Assembly (NCBI GenBank): GCA_963834725.1
Contig: CAWICN010000001.1
Location: 4,216,001-4,280,000 of the forward strand
Length of the DNA stretch: 64,000 bases
DNA from: PALSA-693 sp963834725
GTDB taxonomy: Bacteria > Actinomycetota > Acidimicrobiia > Acidimicrobiales > Palsa-688
Direction of reading: 5' to 3'
Below, piece after piece: positions 52,675 through 61,818 of the stretch. The position numbers and the translations under genes are program-made. How positions within the stretch are numbered: position 1 is the first letter of the stretch; each line of letters starts with the position of its first letter. The notes beneath the pieces were generated by a model. That model did not search any database. It saw only the letters and a program-made list of their open reading frames with translations, and was not told where the DNA came from.

Positions 52675-54191
52675 AGGTTGACCCAGGCGTCGTAGAAGTT
52701 TGAGTGGCGGTCCTCCGCCTCGGTCGTGCCGTGAGGCACGCTCGGGGTGTCACCCATCCGAGTGAGAACGGAGGACCACCAGTGAAGACAGCATCACACA
52801 CGATCAGCGCCGGCGCAGCCAACCTGCGGTTGGTGTCGGGTGTCGGCCTTGTCGACCTCTCCCAGCAGGAGCTGCCTGAGCGGCTGGCCGGAAAGGTGAG
52901 CGACCAACTCGAGCACTTCGCCGCCCAGATGCGACACGGCCTGTTGGCAGCGTCGGTGAACATCGGCTTGGAGGTGATGGGCGAACTGATGGAGGCCGAG
53001 GTCACCGAGCTGGCCGGCCCGAAGGGCAAGCACAACCCCGGCCGGGCCGCGTATCGCCACGGGACCGAGGACGGCAAAGTCAGCTTGGGCGGACGCCGCG
53101 TGGCGGTGACCCGTCCCCGGGTGCGATCCGTCGAAGACGAAGACGGCACCGAGCGGGAGTTGCGTCTCGAGTCGTATGACACCTTCGCCAGCGTCGACCT
53201 GCTGGCAGATCACATGGTCGCAGCGATGCTCGCCGGACTGTCAACCCGCCGATACCCCGCCGGGCTGGAACCGGTCGGCGAGGCTGTCGAGGAGACGGCT
53301 TCGGGGACGTCGCGTTCGTCGGTGAGCCGACGATTCTGCGCCATGACCGAGGAGCGCCTCGCCGAGTTCCGCACCCAGCCCCTCCATGATCATCGATGGT
53401 TGATCGTCTTCGTCGACGGTTTCGACTTCGCTGATCACACCATGATCGGGGCGCTTGGTGTCACTTCTGAGGGGACCAAGGTTCCCCTCGGAGTGGTGGA
53501 GGGATCGACCGAGAACGCGAATGTCGTGCGTGGCCTGATCGCCTCGCTCCGAGACCGGGGACTCGACGCCGCTGACGGGATCCTCTTCGTCCTCGACGGC
53601 GCCAAGGCGCTACATAAGGCGGTTCGCGACGTCTTCGGCGACCATGCGGTGATCGCCCGGTGTCGGGTCCACAAGGAGAGGAATGTTCTCGACCACCTGG
53701 TCGAGAACGAGCGCCCCTGGGTGCGGCGCAAGCTGCGAGCGGCGTGGGCCAACCCCGATCCCACCGAGGCGGAGGCCGCCCTGAAGGCGTCGGCCGCCCA
53801 GCTCGAGCGTGTCAACCCTGACGCCGCCGCGAGCCTTCGCGAGGGACTGGCCGAGACGCTCACCGTGACCCGCCTGGGCGTCACCGGTAGCCTGCTCAAG
53901 ACCGTCATGGGCACCAACCCAGTCGAGTCGATGATCGAGATCGTCCGCCAGCACTCCAAGAACGTCAAGCGCTGGCAGCCCGGCGACATGCGACTCAGGT
54001 GGGCGGCCGCCGGCATGCTCGAAGCGTCCAAACAGTTCCGACGCGTCAAGGGCTACCGACAACTCCCCGCCCTCGCCGGCGCCCTACCACACACCGTTCA
54101 CGCAGACCAATCCAACCTGGCCGTCACAGCCTGAAACTACGATTCACATCAGGAGGCCGTCACCAAATTCTACGGCCAGCGGGACATCCTC
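52675..54191 (+). mobile_element. Complete IS256 family element
   Basis: 1517 bp. Imperfect inverted ends match in the pattern AGGxTGxCCC...CGTAGAA-TTTG-GTG-CGG-CCTCC. The element is flanked by an 8-bp direct duplication GGCCTCAG (52667-52674 and 54192-54199); the boundary is uncertain by one base. It contains one intact transposase gene. A 77-nt solo left end of the same element is at 44175-44251. Confidence 0.9.
52782..54134 (+). CDS. IS256 (Mutator) family transposase
   Basis: 450 residues. Catalytic residues are visible: Asp in LIVFVDGFDFADHTM (about 212), Asp in ILFVLDGAKALHKAV (about 271) and Glu in MGTNPVESMIEIVRQ (about 381), with the family CxxH-like RCRVHKERNVLDHL between the second and third. 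The GTG at 52782 has GGAGG 7 nt upstream; upstream frame residues are not conserved. Full length and intact. Confidence 0.95.
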   Translation: MKTASHTISAGAANLRLVSGVGLVDLSQQELPERLAGKVSDQLEHFAAQMRHGLLAASVNIGLEVMGELMEAEVTELAGPKGKHNPGRAAYRHGTEDGKVSLGGRRVAVTRPRVRSVEDEDGTERELRLESYDTFASVDLLADHMVAAMLAGLSTRRYPAGLEPVGEAVEETASGTSRSSVSRRFCAMTEERLAEFRTQPLHDHRWLIVFVDGFDFADHTMIGALGVTSEGTKVPLGVVEGSTENANVVRGLIASLRDRGLDAADGILFVLDGAKALHKAVRDVFGDHAVIARCRVHKERNVLDHLVENERPWVRRKLRAAWANPDPTEAEAALKASAAQLERVNPDAAASLREGLAETLTVTRLGVTGSLLKTVMGTNPVESMIEIVRQHSKNVKRWQPGDMRLRWAAAGMLEASKQFRRVKGYRQLPALAGALPHTVHADQSNLAVTA

Positions 54192-54199
54192 GGCCTCAG

Positions 54200-54305
54200 C
54201 CTCGGAAAGGGTTGTATCCGGTATCGCCGGCCCGATCAGATCGACTGGGCGGTCGTTTCCAGGCTCCTGGCGGACACTTACGCCAGTACCGGTGCCATCT
54301 GCTAG
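54200..54305 (+). pseudogene. DUF1801 gene, 3' part
   Basis: Continues the interrupted gene in frame: after AQLSGL comes SLGKGCIRYRR, then QIDWAVVSRLLADTYAST and the stop at 54303. GKGCIRY is the conserved C-terminal box of DUF1801 proteins. Confidence 0.88.
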
Positions 54306-54406
54306 GTGGGTCCCATGGGCCGGCCCGGCCATCAAATTCAACAACGCTCGGGAGATCCTGGCGGGAAGCCGCCTCCTGGAACATCTGAGTCGATGTTAGA
54401 GAGCAG

Positions 54407-54850
54407 TCAGACGATGATGCCGCGCACCTTGAGAAGAGGTTGGGCGAGGTGCGCCGGTCCATCAATGCTGATCGCGGCCGGAGGTGTTGGCGCTCCTGTG
54501 AGTTGGCGCCAGGCGGTATCTATGTCGGTGCTGATGGCGGCGGCGGGCGAGTCAGCCAATCGGCCCTGCAGGTCCCAGCCGTGGTCGTGGCGCACCAGAT
54601 GCCATCGGGCGTCGCCGCCGAGATCGAGGTTGACGACCGCCCACGTCGACCGGGGGTTGGTATTGGTGGGGGAAGGCCCGCACGAAGATCGACAAGACCG
54701 CTGGCAGGAACCGGTCGTGACCGCCGGGCTTTTCCACCGCGTCGCGAATCTGTTGCTGGTGAACCCACCGCTCAGTGGTGTCCCGTCCCAGGGCGAGCCG
54801 CCCGGGCACCCGCCCCCCGGCCCAGATCACACCCGCTGGCTCGGTCAACG
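54407..54850 (-). pseudogene. Mycothiol-dependent (MDMPI-type) enzyme, C-terminal remnant
   Basis: DTTERWVHQQQIRDAVEKPG and FLPAVLSIFVRAFPHQYQ in one frame match the helical half of maleylpyruvate-isomerase-like mycothiol enzymes. VVNLDLGGDARWHLVRHDHG and AHLAQPLLKVRGIIV in another frame match their C-terminal SCP2-like domain. An indel near 54650 separates them, and the metal-binding N-terminal part is missing. Confidence 0.55.
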
Positions 54851-54869
54851 GGAGTGTGTTAGTGCTTTC

Positions 54870-56801
54870 TCATTCCGCAGAAGCCGAGTTCATCGGCCTG
54901 GCGGGCACAATTTGGCCACGCTCGGGATGCTGAAGCAAGGGACGATCTATCCAGCGAAGGAAAGAGATCATCGTCCACAAGAGATGGGCGTGGTTCCGCC
55001 TGCCCGCGACGTGCTCGGCTAGGAGCCGCGATGTGTAGGTCTGATTGAACCACTCGCTCCCGCCTGGTGAGAGGAGCGTGCTGGCCGCCAGGTCGTACCA
55101 CTCGCCCCGCAACCACTGCTTCACGGGAACCGAAAAGCCTTGTTTCGGTCGGTCGAGTACCGAGGTCGGCACGAGTGGAGCTACGGCCTTCCGGAGGACG
55201 ACTTTGCCCACCTTCCCGTCGAATCGGGCGGAGTCCGGGAGTTTCGCCGCCCATTCGACAAGCTGGTAGTCGAGGAAAGGGCTCCGCGTCTCGAGGGCCA
55301 CGGCCATCGAGGCACGATCGACCTTGACGTTGATGTCGTCGGGCAGATACTGGCGCAGGTCGGCCCATTGTTGGCTCGACAAGCGGGTGCGGCAGTCTGC
55401 CGCCCGGAGGAGCTGTCTGGCATGATCCTCGCCGCGACCGAACTGCGGCTCGTTCCGAAGTCTGGGTCCGGCCAGGGCCCGCTTCGTCTCGCTGGATGCA
55501 AAGATCTGCCAGCGGAGGTGTTGGAGCTCTGCGTCGCCCGAAGCTCCTTCGGCGAAGCGCTTGACGATGTTGACCGGACCCTTCTTCTCCGGGCGTGGGC
55601 GAACGAGGTCTACGGCCCGGGCCACGGCTCGCCGCAGGATGGAGGGAAGGTGGTCGTAGCCTGCGGCCAGGTGAGCCGCCCGATACCAGTCGTAGCCTGC
55701 GAAGACCTCGTCGCCTCCGTCTCCGGAGAGCGCCACCGTGACGTCGCGCCTAGCGATCTCCGAGACGAGGTAGGTGGCGATCAGGCTGGTGTCTGCGAGC
55801 GGCTCGTCGGTTGCCCGGTCAACCGCGGCCAGCGCTCTGATGGGGTCCGGTCGCAGCACCTCGGCCGTGTGGCGGGCGCCGGCGAGCCGCGCTACCTCGC
55901 GGGCCTGGTCGAGCTCGTTATAGCTTGCATCCTCGAAGCCGATCGAGAACGTTTGAGGAATGTGGCCCAGCTCGGCCATAACCCCAACGACGGCGCTCGA
56001 ATCGATTCCTCCACTTAGCAGGGCTCCAAGAGGCGCGTCGCTGATGAGTCTGAGGTCCACTGCCCTTCGAAGCAGGTAACGGCATTCTTCGGCGTACTCG
56101 TCGATCGAACGCGGGCGTTGGGGCTCTGAGAACGCCACGTCCCACCAGCGGCGGACGGAAAACTGGCCCTCTCTCCACTGGAGCAAGCGCCCGGGCTCAA
56201 GCTTGCGGACTCCAGCGATCAGGCTGAATGGCGCCGGGACGTACTCGTAACTGAGATAGAGGTCAAGGGCCTCGAGATCGATCTCGGTCGGACATCTGGA
56301 CCAATGCCGCAGTGCACGCAGCTCCGAGGCAAAGACCAGGCAGTTCCGGTCGGCGTAGTAGTACAGCGGCTTGACCCCGAGCCGGTCCCGGACCAGAGTC
56401 ATCGTCCGCCTAGTCTGGTCCCAGTGCCCGAAGGCGAACATGCCGTTAAAGCGCGGGAGGGCCTCCGTCCCCCAGAGGTCGAAGGCGAGCAACAGGATCT
56501 CCGTGTCACAGCGCGTTCGTGGCCTCGCTCCGCATCGTTCCAGATCCGCGGCCATCTCCCGGAAGTTGTAGATCTCCCCGTTGTAGGTGACCATCGCGCC
56601 CCGCGGGCTCTCCATGGGCTGGTGGCCCCCGGCCGACAGATCCTGCACGGCCAGGCGGCGGTGGACCAGGCCTACACCGTCCCCCAGCCAGATGCCGGCA
56701 TCGTCGGGACCCCGGTGGGCCAGGGCCGTCCCCATCGCTTCGAGGTCGTCCCGGGATACGAGATCCGGTCCAACCGAAACGTATCCGGCGATCCCGCACA
56801 T
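54870..56801 (-). CDS. asnB: Asparagine synthase (glutamine-hydrolysing)
   Basis: 643 residues with both domains. The N-terminal Ntn glutaminase starts MCGIAGYVSVG with nucleophile Cys2, and glutamine-binding residues lie in VTYNGEIYNFREM. The synthetase domain has the PP-loop SGGIDSS at 263-269 and LSGDGGDEVFAGYDWY. Such AsnB proteins in polysaccharide clusters often amidate a sugar acid or surface component rather than make free asparagine. Starting at MCG is required because Cys must be residue 2. Its start overlaps the GT4 stop by one base (TGATG). Confidence 0.95.
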   Translation of the reverse strand: MCGIAGYVSVGPDLVSRDDLEAMGTALAHRGPDDAGIWLGDGVGLVHRRLAVQDLSAGGHQPMESPRGAMVTYNGEIYNFREMAADLERCGARPRTRCDTEILLLAFDLWGTEALPRFNGMFAFGHWDQTRRTMTLVRDRLGVKPLYYYADRNCLVFASELRALRHWSRCPTEIDLEALDLYLSYEYVPAPFSLIAGVRKLEPGRLLQWREGQFSVRRWWDVAFSEPQRPRSIDEYAEECRYLLRRAVDLRLISDAPLGALLSGGIDSSAVVGVMAELGHIPQTFSIGFEDASYNELDQAREVARLAGARHTAEVLRPDPIRALAAVDRATDEPLADTSLIATYLVSEIARRDVTVALSGDGGDEVFAGYDWYRAAHLAAGYDHLPSILRRAVARAVDLVRPRPEKKGPVNIVKRFAEGASGDAELQHLRWQIFASSETKRALAGPRLRNEPQFGRGEDHARQLLRAADCRTRLSSQQWADLRQYLPDDINVKVDRASMAVALETRSPFLDYQLVEWAAKLPDSARFDGKVGKVVLRKAVAPLVPTSVLDRPKQGFSVPVKQWLRGEWYDLAASTLLSPGGSEWFNQTYTSRLLAEHVAGRRNHAHLLWTMISFLRWIDRPLLQHPERGQIVPARPMNSASAE

Positions 56802-58045
56802 CAGCCGGCCTCCAGCCTGGCGGCGAGAGCGGCGACCTCGTCGTCCTCGGGCGGAGCGAACCCGACGTCGGCGTAGCATGCGGCCACCCCTCGGAGGTAG
56901 GCGTCGGCGCCGAAGCGCTCCGTGGCAAGCAGGCGCGCTCGGGCGCCTAGCTCGGCCGACAGGACGGGGTCGCTCAACACCTTCTCGATCCCGGCGGCCA
57001 ATTCACCGGCATTGGCGCCCACCACGAGCGCTGAGGTGGCATCGACCACCTGCGTGTGGCTCGGGATATCCGTAACCACGAGTGGGCGGCCGGCTCGGAG
57101 ATAGCTATAAAGCTTGAGTGGGATGTTCGATCCGACCGACCGCGGGGACACCACCACGTCTCCTGCGGCGAGCCACGCCGGGATCTCGGCTGGCGGTCGG
57201 AGCCCGGCGAATGTTACTACGGACCCGATACCGAGAGAATCGGCAGCACGGCGAAGGGTGGCGATCTGGTCCTCACGTCCACCGACGACCGCGAGCCTGG
57301 GCTGTCCACGAGCAGAGGGTCCGATTTGCGCCATGGCCGCGACCAGAATATCGAGACCCTGGTAGGGCTCGAGCGTTCCCGTATACACTACGAGCGGTTC
57401 GCCTGCCGGCGCCAAACGTTGCCGAAGGCTCGCAGAGAGGGCGTCGTCGGGTGCCGGTGCGATCTCGATGTTGTGCACCACGTGGACAGGTGTCGATGGG
57501 GCTTGACTCCGGACCAGGTGAGCCAGCTCCGGGAAGATGACCATTGTGGTGTCTGCGCTCGAGATCATCCGGGACTCTAGCCAGGACGCGAATCTGGTCA
57601 GAGGGTGACGCGAGCTGTAGCCGAAATTCTGCAGGACCATGGCGAGGTCATTGTGCATGTCGTGTACGTGCGGAAGCCCGACGAATCGACGCAACCACCA
57701 ACCCAGGACGCCCGCTTCCTCATGGGTGTGGAGTACGTCGTACTTCTCTCGTTGCAGTTGCCTGATCACGGTAGCGAAGACGCCGAGGTCGAGAGGAACC
57801 TTCGCCATCGAGGCGCCTATCTTGACGCTTTTGACACCCGGAATCCTCGGGGCTCTCAGGTACCGAAGGCCCGCGACCTCGACATCCTGCCCTAGAGGGT
57901 AGGTGACCAGGTCGACCCTGTGTCCCAGGACCCCGAGCGCCCTGCACCGGTTGATGACACTTATGGGCGTCCCTCGCGGCGAGAACACCGGCTCAGGTGC
58001 AACCATCAGGATTCGGGCGGATGGGCCGACACCATTTGCGCTCAT
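56801..58045 (-). CDS. Family 4 glycosyltransferase
   Basis: 414 residues with the GT-B fold. The acceptor domain opens ILMVAPEPVFSPRGTPISVI and includes DVLHTHEEAGVLGWWLRRFV. The donor domain has VVYTGTLEPYQGLDILVAAM and ends SNIPLKLYSYLRAGRPLVVT, where the usual E-x7-E pair is weak. It uses a nucleotide sugar in the cytoplasm. Coupled to asnB, so both likely act on the same glycan. Confidence 0.92.
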   Translation of the reverse strand: MSANGVGPSARILMVAPEPVFSPRGTPISVINRCRALGVLGHRVDLVTYPLGQDVEVAGLRYLRAPRIPGVKSVKIGASMAKVPLDLGVFATVIRQLQREKYDVLHTHEEAGVLGWWLRRFVGLPHVHDMHNDLAMVLQNFGYSSRHPLTRFASWLESRMISSADTTMVIFPELAHLVRSQAPSTPVHVVHNIEIAPAPDDALSASLRQRLAPAGEPLVVYTGTLEPYQGLDILVAAMAQIGPSARGQPRLAVVGGREDQIATLRRAADSLGIGSVVTFAGLRPPAEIPAWLAAGDVVVSPRSVGSNIPLKLYSYLRAGRPLVVTDIPSHTQVVDATSALVVGANAGELAAGIEKVLSDPVLSAELGARARLLATERFGADAYLRGVAACYADVGFAPPEDDEVAALAARLEAG

Positions 58046-58181
58046 TCGGGGCTCATGTCCTCGTCACCCAGAAACGGCCGCTTCCCGGCTGGCCCCTCTG
58101 GTAATCGCCTATTAGACTGATGTCAGTGGCGGCCCGGTCATCTTCTCCTGAGATGCGGACATTGGTCAACAGGATTCTCCC

Positions 58182-58613
58182 TTGACTTCTCCCCGGGCCC
58201 TCGTTTCTTCTCTGCTCCGGCGCACCTTGCCGATCCTCACGATTTCCTGCCTTTGCGCAGGAATCGCGGTGGGGGTGCATGCTGAACTGAACAGCCGAGC
58301 CCGGTCGGGGTCGGGCAACACCGGACCGGCTCCGATCACACCCACCGCTTCGTCGACAACGCTTCCCCCAGCTGCCGCCGTACTGCCCGCGGATACCACC
58401 GCCCCCTGCGCGAACACGAGTGTCTCGACGATACCAGGAATCCCTGCGGGCCCCCTCGGGTCGGGAGAGTCACAGGACGCATCGAGTACAGACTGTGGCG
58501 GCACCAGTGGGTGCTGGTCGCAGGGGAGCTCGGACTCGGCGACGATCGACGGCCCGAACGGTGATGACTCCCAGTCCGATGACTGCACGGCGTACGACTC
58601 GTCCTCTCCGTGA
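58182..58613 (+). CDS. Small secreted or anchored Ser/Thr-rich protein
   Basis: 143 residues. An N-terminal hydrophobic segment (TLPILTISCLCAGIAVGVHA) precedes a disordered Ser/Thr/Pro/Gly-rich region with six Cys residues (CANTS, DCGGTSGCWS, DCTAY). It is encoded against the direction of the glycan operon, in the gap between the GT4 and GT-C genes. Starting at TTG 58182 is the best fit but has a weak ribosome site. Function unknown. Confidence 0.5.
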   Translation: MTSPRALVSSLLRRTLPILTISCLCAGIAVGVHAELNSRARSGSGNTGPAPITPTASSTTLPPAAAVLPADTTAPCANTSVSTIPGIPAGPLGSGESQDASSTDCGGTSGCWSQGSSDSATIDGPNGDDSQSDDCTAYDSSSP

Positions 58614-58617
58614 CCGC

Positions 58618-61600
58618 TCACGACGTCCACAGGAACACCGAGTTGCCGTAGCCGTACTCGACCTCGGCGAACTGCCTGAGCAATGGTCGCATCTGGACAG
58701 GTGCCGCAGCGGTGTCCGATCCAGGGTCGGTCACCAACCAGACCCGCCGGTGGGTTGCCATGATCCGAAGCAGGCTCTGTGAGTCCAGGACGAGCGGCGA
58801 GCCGTACACCGTGTCAGTCAGGTGCCCGTGGTTCACGACGATGTAGATCAGTCGGGGCGCTCCCGATGGGATGATGAAGTCCGGTGATCGCCCGAGGTAC
58901 CACGAGGCAGGACCGGGCGTAGCCAGCATCCCAACGGCGTCGCCGGGTTGCAGATGATCCTTGATATAGCTGGCCGCGACCTGCCAATCGGCGTGATGGT
59001 GGGTGTACGTCGACCCCGTGAGTCGTGCCGCGGCGAGCCCGTAGTCCCGTGGTCCTCCAGTCAGGGTCATCCCCAGCCAGACGGTGCCTAGGGCCGCGCA
59101 TGCGGTCGCGACGATGAGTTGAGAACGTTGTAACCGGGCGCCGGCCGTGTGTACGAGCCGGCGTGCAGCCCGGATGACGTCCGCCGCACCCAGCACGGCC
59201 AGACAGAAAAGGGGCGGAAGCGTGACGAAGGTGTATCGCCCGATCTTGGCCGTGAATATCGTGCTCAAGCAGAGAACAGTTACCCAGACGGTCACGGCCA
59301 GAAAGAGCCTCGCTCGTTCCCGCCGCACCAGACCGGTGATGGTGCCGATCACCGCCGCCGAGCTCACGAAGGTGAGGACTCCTCCGTGGGAGACACGGGG
59401 GAAGTAGACCGAGCCGAGATAGTAGAAGAAGCTCCGGGTGTCCCATTGCACATACGGCCGGTTGCTCGAATCGATGCCGACCCCGGGGAGGTGGATCGTG
59501 GTCAGGGCGTACTGCAACCCTATGATCGCGATCGCCAGCCCCCCCCAAATCCACCAGGCCTTGTTTGTCAGGGCCCGCCGTCCGCCAAATACGAGTACGC
59601 AGACGGCGATCGCGGGGAAAAATACGAACGTCTCCTCATGGGACAGGTACATCGCGACAATCGATAGAGATGTCAGGGCGATATCCCTCCGACGCGAGGT
59701 GGTGATCGCCCGGTAGAGAAACGTGATCGCCAGCACCGAGAAGAACTGGGCCTGCTGGTACATTCTTATGTCACGGGCCCAGGTCAGCTCCTGAGGAGCC
59801 GTAGCAAACAGGAGCGTCGCGATGACGGTCAACCCTTTCCGCCCCGGGAACAGCGTCGGGAGAAGCAAAAAGCCAAAAGCCAGGACCGTCGCCGCGTACC
59901 AGAGCACGCTCAAGAGGCGGAAATCGGACGTGTTCCAGCCCACGAACAGCGAGGCGAACGCCAATAGTCCGTGGTAGAGCTCACCTTTGAAATAGAGGAG
60001 TCCGGACGGCAGCCTGGGGAGACCGTAATGAGCCCTCATGGCTTTGGCCGCGTACAGGCTTGCCGTCTCGTCCTGCCATAGTGGTTCGTATCTGATCTTG
60101 TAGGTCAGTAGAGAGACCATGACGGCTAAGATGCCGAAAATGGCCGCGGTTACGCCGTATCGGACGCGCCACTCGTCGATGATCGAGGTCAGCCGCCGGG
60201 TGCCACCCCAGCTGTGAGTCGTAGCGGAGAGCACTCCGCCTCGCCCAATGGTTAGGCCCGTCGGCGCTCGTAAGATCATCCACCGACCGGCTATGGAGCT
60301 CGTCCGGCTGAAAGCTGTTCCAGTCGCCATCGGCGCCAGCGGGCTCGAGCCCTGGGTGGTGACCTCGATCAGATTCCCTGCGCCCGGTCCGCGTCCCCGG
60401 GTGACGTTCCGCTGGCGCCACCCTTCGGCCAGGGCCGCCGCCGGTCCGATGACCGCGACGAGGAGCAGCACATCGAATATCGACCCTTCGTAGGGAAAGG
60501 GTGGCGACGATATCGATAAACGCGCCAACTGGAAGAAGATCTCGACGCAGAGAAGGGCGGGCAGGGCCCCCAGCGCGAGGGCCAGCATCGCCGATGCCCA
60601 GGAGCCAACCAGCCTCGCTCTCCACGCCATCAGGGCGACGATCAGCCATACCGCCAGAGCGATGAGCGCTCCAACGAGCCGAGGCGACAGTGGCCCCCTC
60701 GGTGTCTGGAACTGCCCCTTGCTCACGACGAGCTCTTGAATGCCGCCGGGAAAGACACTCTCTACCGACCCGACCCGGGCGGCCGACCGCCAAGGGACGC
60801 CCGTGGCAACGCCGACGTCTGTCGAAGGGACGGTCCGCCACGTTGGGCCGGTCGAGAAGGCAATGGACTTGTTCCCGCTCCAGAACACGCCGTCCAGATA
60901 GAGCGCGGTCGGAGTCTCGTCGGCGATGTGGATCGAGACCACGTTGGTCCCGCGATGGAACCATGGGCCGAGATCGAGCACCTGGACCTGCGCCGCACCG
61001 CCGCCGATCGCGAGCGGAGGGGAAACCTGGGAGAAGTGGAAGATCTTGTGACCGTCCAGGCCCAAGGTGTAGGTGGCGGTGGTGACCACCCTGATCCAGC
61101 CGTCCGAGGGGGTCCACGGCAAACTCCAATCGCCCTCCGCGACAAAGTCGCTCTGCGGCGGAGCCGTTGCGATGGCGTTTCCCGAGAAGTCTCGCTGCAA
61201 AACATTGACCGGGACTATCGATTGGCCGGTGTCGCCTGGCTCGGTGACGACCCGGGCTTGGCTCCAACCCGTCGCGGGGAATGTCACTTTGGAAAAGGCC
61301 GGGAGTCCAGCCGTCGCAAGGGGCTTGGCCGCCCAGGCATCGCTCGTTGCCTCCCACTGGCTCGACGTGACAAGGTCGAAGCTTCCGCTTGCCGATGTCA
61401 GGAGCAGATGGGCCCGCACCCGGGGGACCCGGTTGTCGAGGTTCATGGCCTGGATGCCTATGGAATTCGCGCCCAGCGAGAGTTCGCGTGTCACGTCGAC
61501 GACCTGGGCTCGGTTGGGCAAGCCCGATCGAGCCGCCTGCAGATTTTTGGCCACCTCGGTGCCGTTGACCCACACCGCGAAGACCTGATCGGCTTGCACT

Positions 61601-61818
61601 GCCAGCGTCGCCCTGGCCGAGTGAGCTGCCAGCGAGAACTGATCCCTGAAGAAGGTAACAGACCCTTGGCCGGGGGCGCGGATCCAGGCCGCGTTGCCGA
61701 AGCCAACCGAGTAGGTGCGACTGTTTGGACGGCCCGCAGTGGCCGCGTGGATACCACCCAGCGAGAATCCAAGGTAGGCGATCACGATCGCACCGAATAA
61801 GACCCTGAGAGACTTCAC
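58618..61818 (-). CDS. Large GT-C glycosyltransferase with jelly-roll domain
   Basis: 1066 residues. A signal-anchor helix leads into an extracytoplasmic beta-sandwich of the galactose-binding type (VWVNGTEVAKNLQAARSGLP, LSLGANSIGIQAMNLDNRVP, LYLDGVFWSGNKSIAF). A helix cluster follows, then a PMT/ArnT-type GT-C region whose first loop has PLWQDETASLYAAKAMRAHY (Asp-Glu pair) and later ARDIRMYQQAQFFSVLAITF. It should transfer a lipid-linked sugar outside the membrane. The added sugar-binding module at the N-terminus is unusual. It overlaps the TPR gene's stop by 4 bp. Confidence 0.85.
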   Translation of the reverse strand: MKSLRVLFGAIVIAYLGFSLGGIHAATAGRPNSRTYSVGFGNAAWIRAPGQGSVTFFRDQFSLAAHSARATLAVQADQVFAVWVNGTEVAKNLQAARSGLPNRAQVVDVTRELSLGANSIGIQAMNLDNRVPRVRAHLLLTSASGSFDLVTSSQWEATSDAWAAKPLATAGLPAFSKVTFPATGWSQARVVTEPGDTGQSIVPVNVLQRDFSGNAIATAPPQSDFVAEGDWSLPWTPSDGWIRVVTTATYTLGLDGHKIFHFSQVSPPLAIGGGAAQVQVLDLGPWFHRGTNVVSIHIADETPTALYLDGVFWSGNKSIAFSTGPTWRTVPSTDVGVATGVPWRSAARVGSVESVFPGGIQELVVSKGQFQTPRGPLSPRLVGALIALAVWLIVALMAWRARLVGSWASAMLALALGALPALLCVEIFFQLARLSISSPPFPYEGSIFDVLLLVAVIGPAAALAEGWRQRNVTRGRGPGAGNLIEVTTQGSSPLAPMATGTAFSRTSSIAGRWMILRAPTGLTIGRGGVLSATTHSWGGTRRLTSIIDEWRVRYGVTAAIFGILAVMVSLLTYKIRYEPLWQDETASLYAAKAMRAHYGLPRLPSGLLYFKGELYHGLLAFASLFVGWNTSDFRLLSVLWYAATVLAFGFLLLPTLFPGRKGLTVIATLLFATAPQELTWARDIRMYQQAQFFSVLAITFLYRAITTSRRRDIALTSLSIVAMYLSHEETFVFFPAIAVCVLVFGGRRALTNKAWWIWGGLAIAIIGLQYALTTIHLPGVGIDSSNRPYVQWDTRSFFYYLGSVYFPRVSHGGVLTFVSSAAVIGTITGLVRRERARLFLAVTVWVTVLCLSTIFTAKIGRYTFVTLPPLFCLAVLGAADVIRAARRLVHTAGARLQRSQLIVATACAALGTVWLGMTLTGGPRDYGLAAARLTGSTYTHHHADWQVAASYIKDHLQPGDAVGMLATPGPASWYLGRSPDFIIPSGAPRLIYIVVNHGHLTDTVYGSPLVLDSQSLLRIMATHRRVWLVTDPGSDTAAAPVQMRPLLRQFAEVEYGYGNSVFLWTS

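Noticed and set aside
59981..61573. 530-codon frame overlapping the large GT-C gene
   Set aside because: Same-strand shadow frame; composition and lack of motifs show it is not coding.
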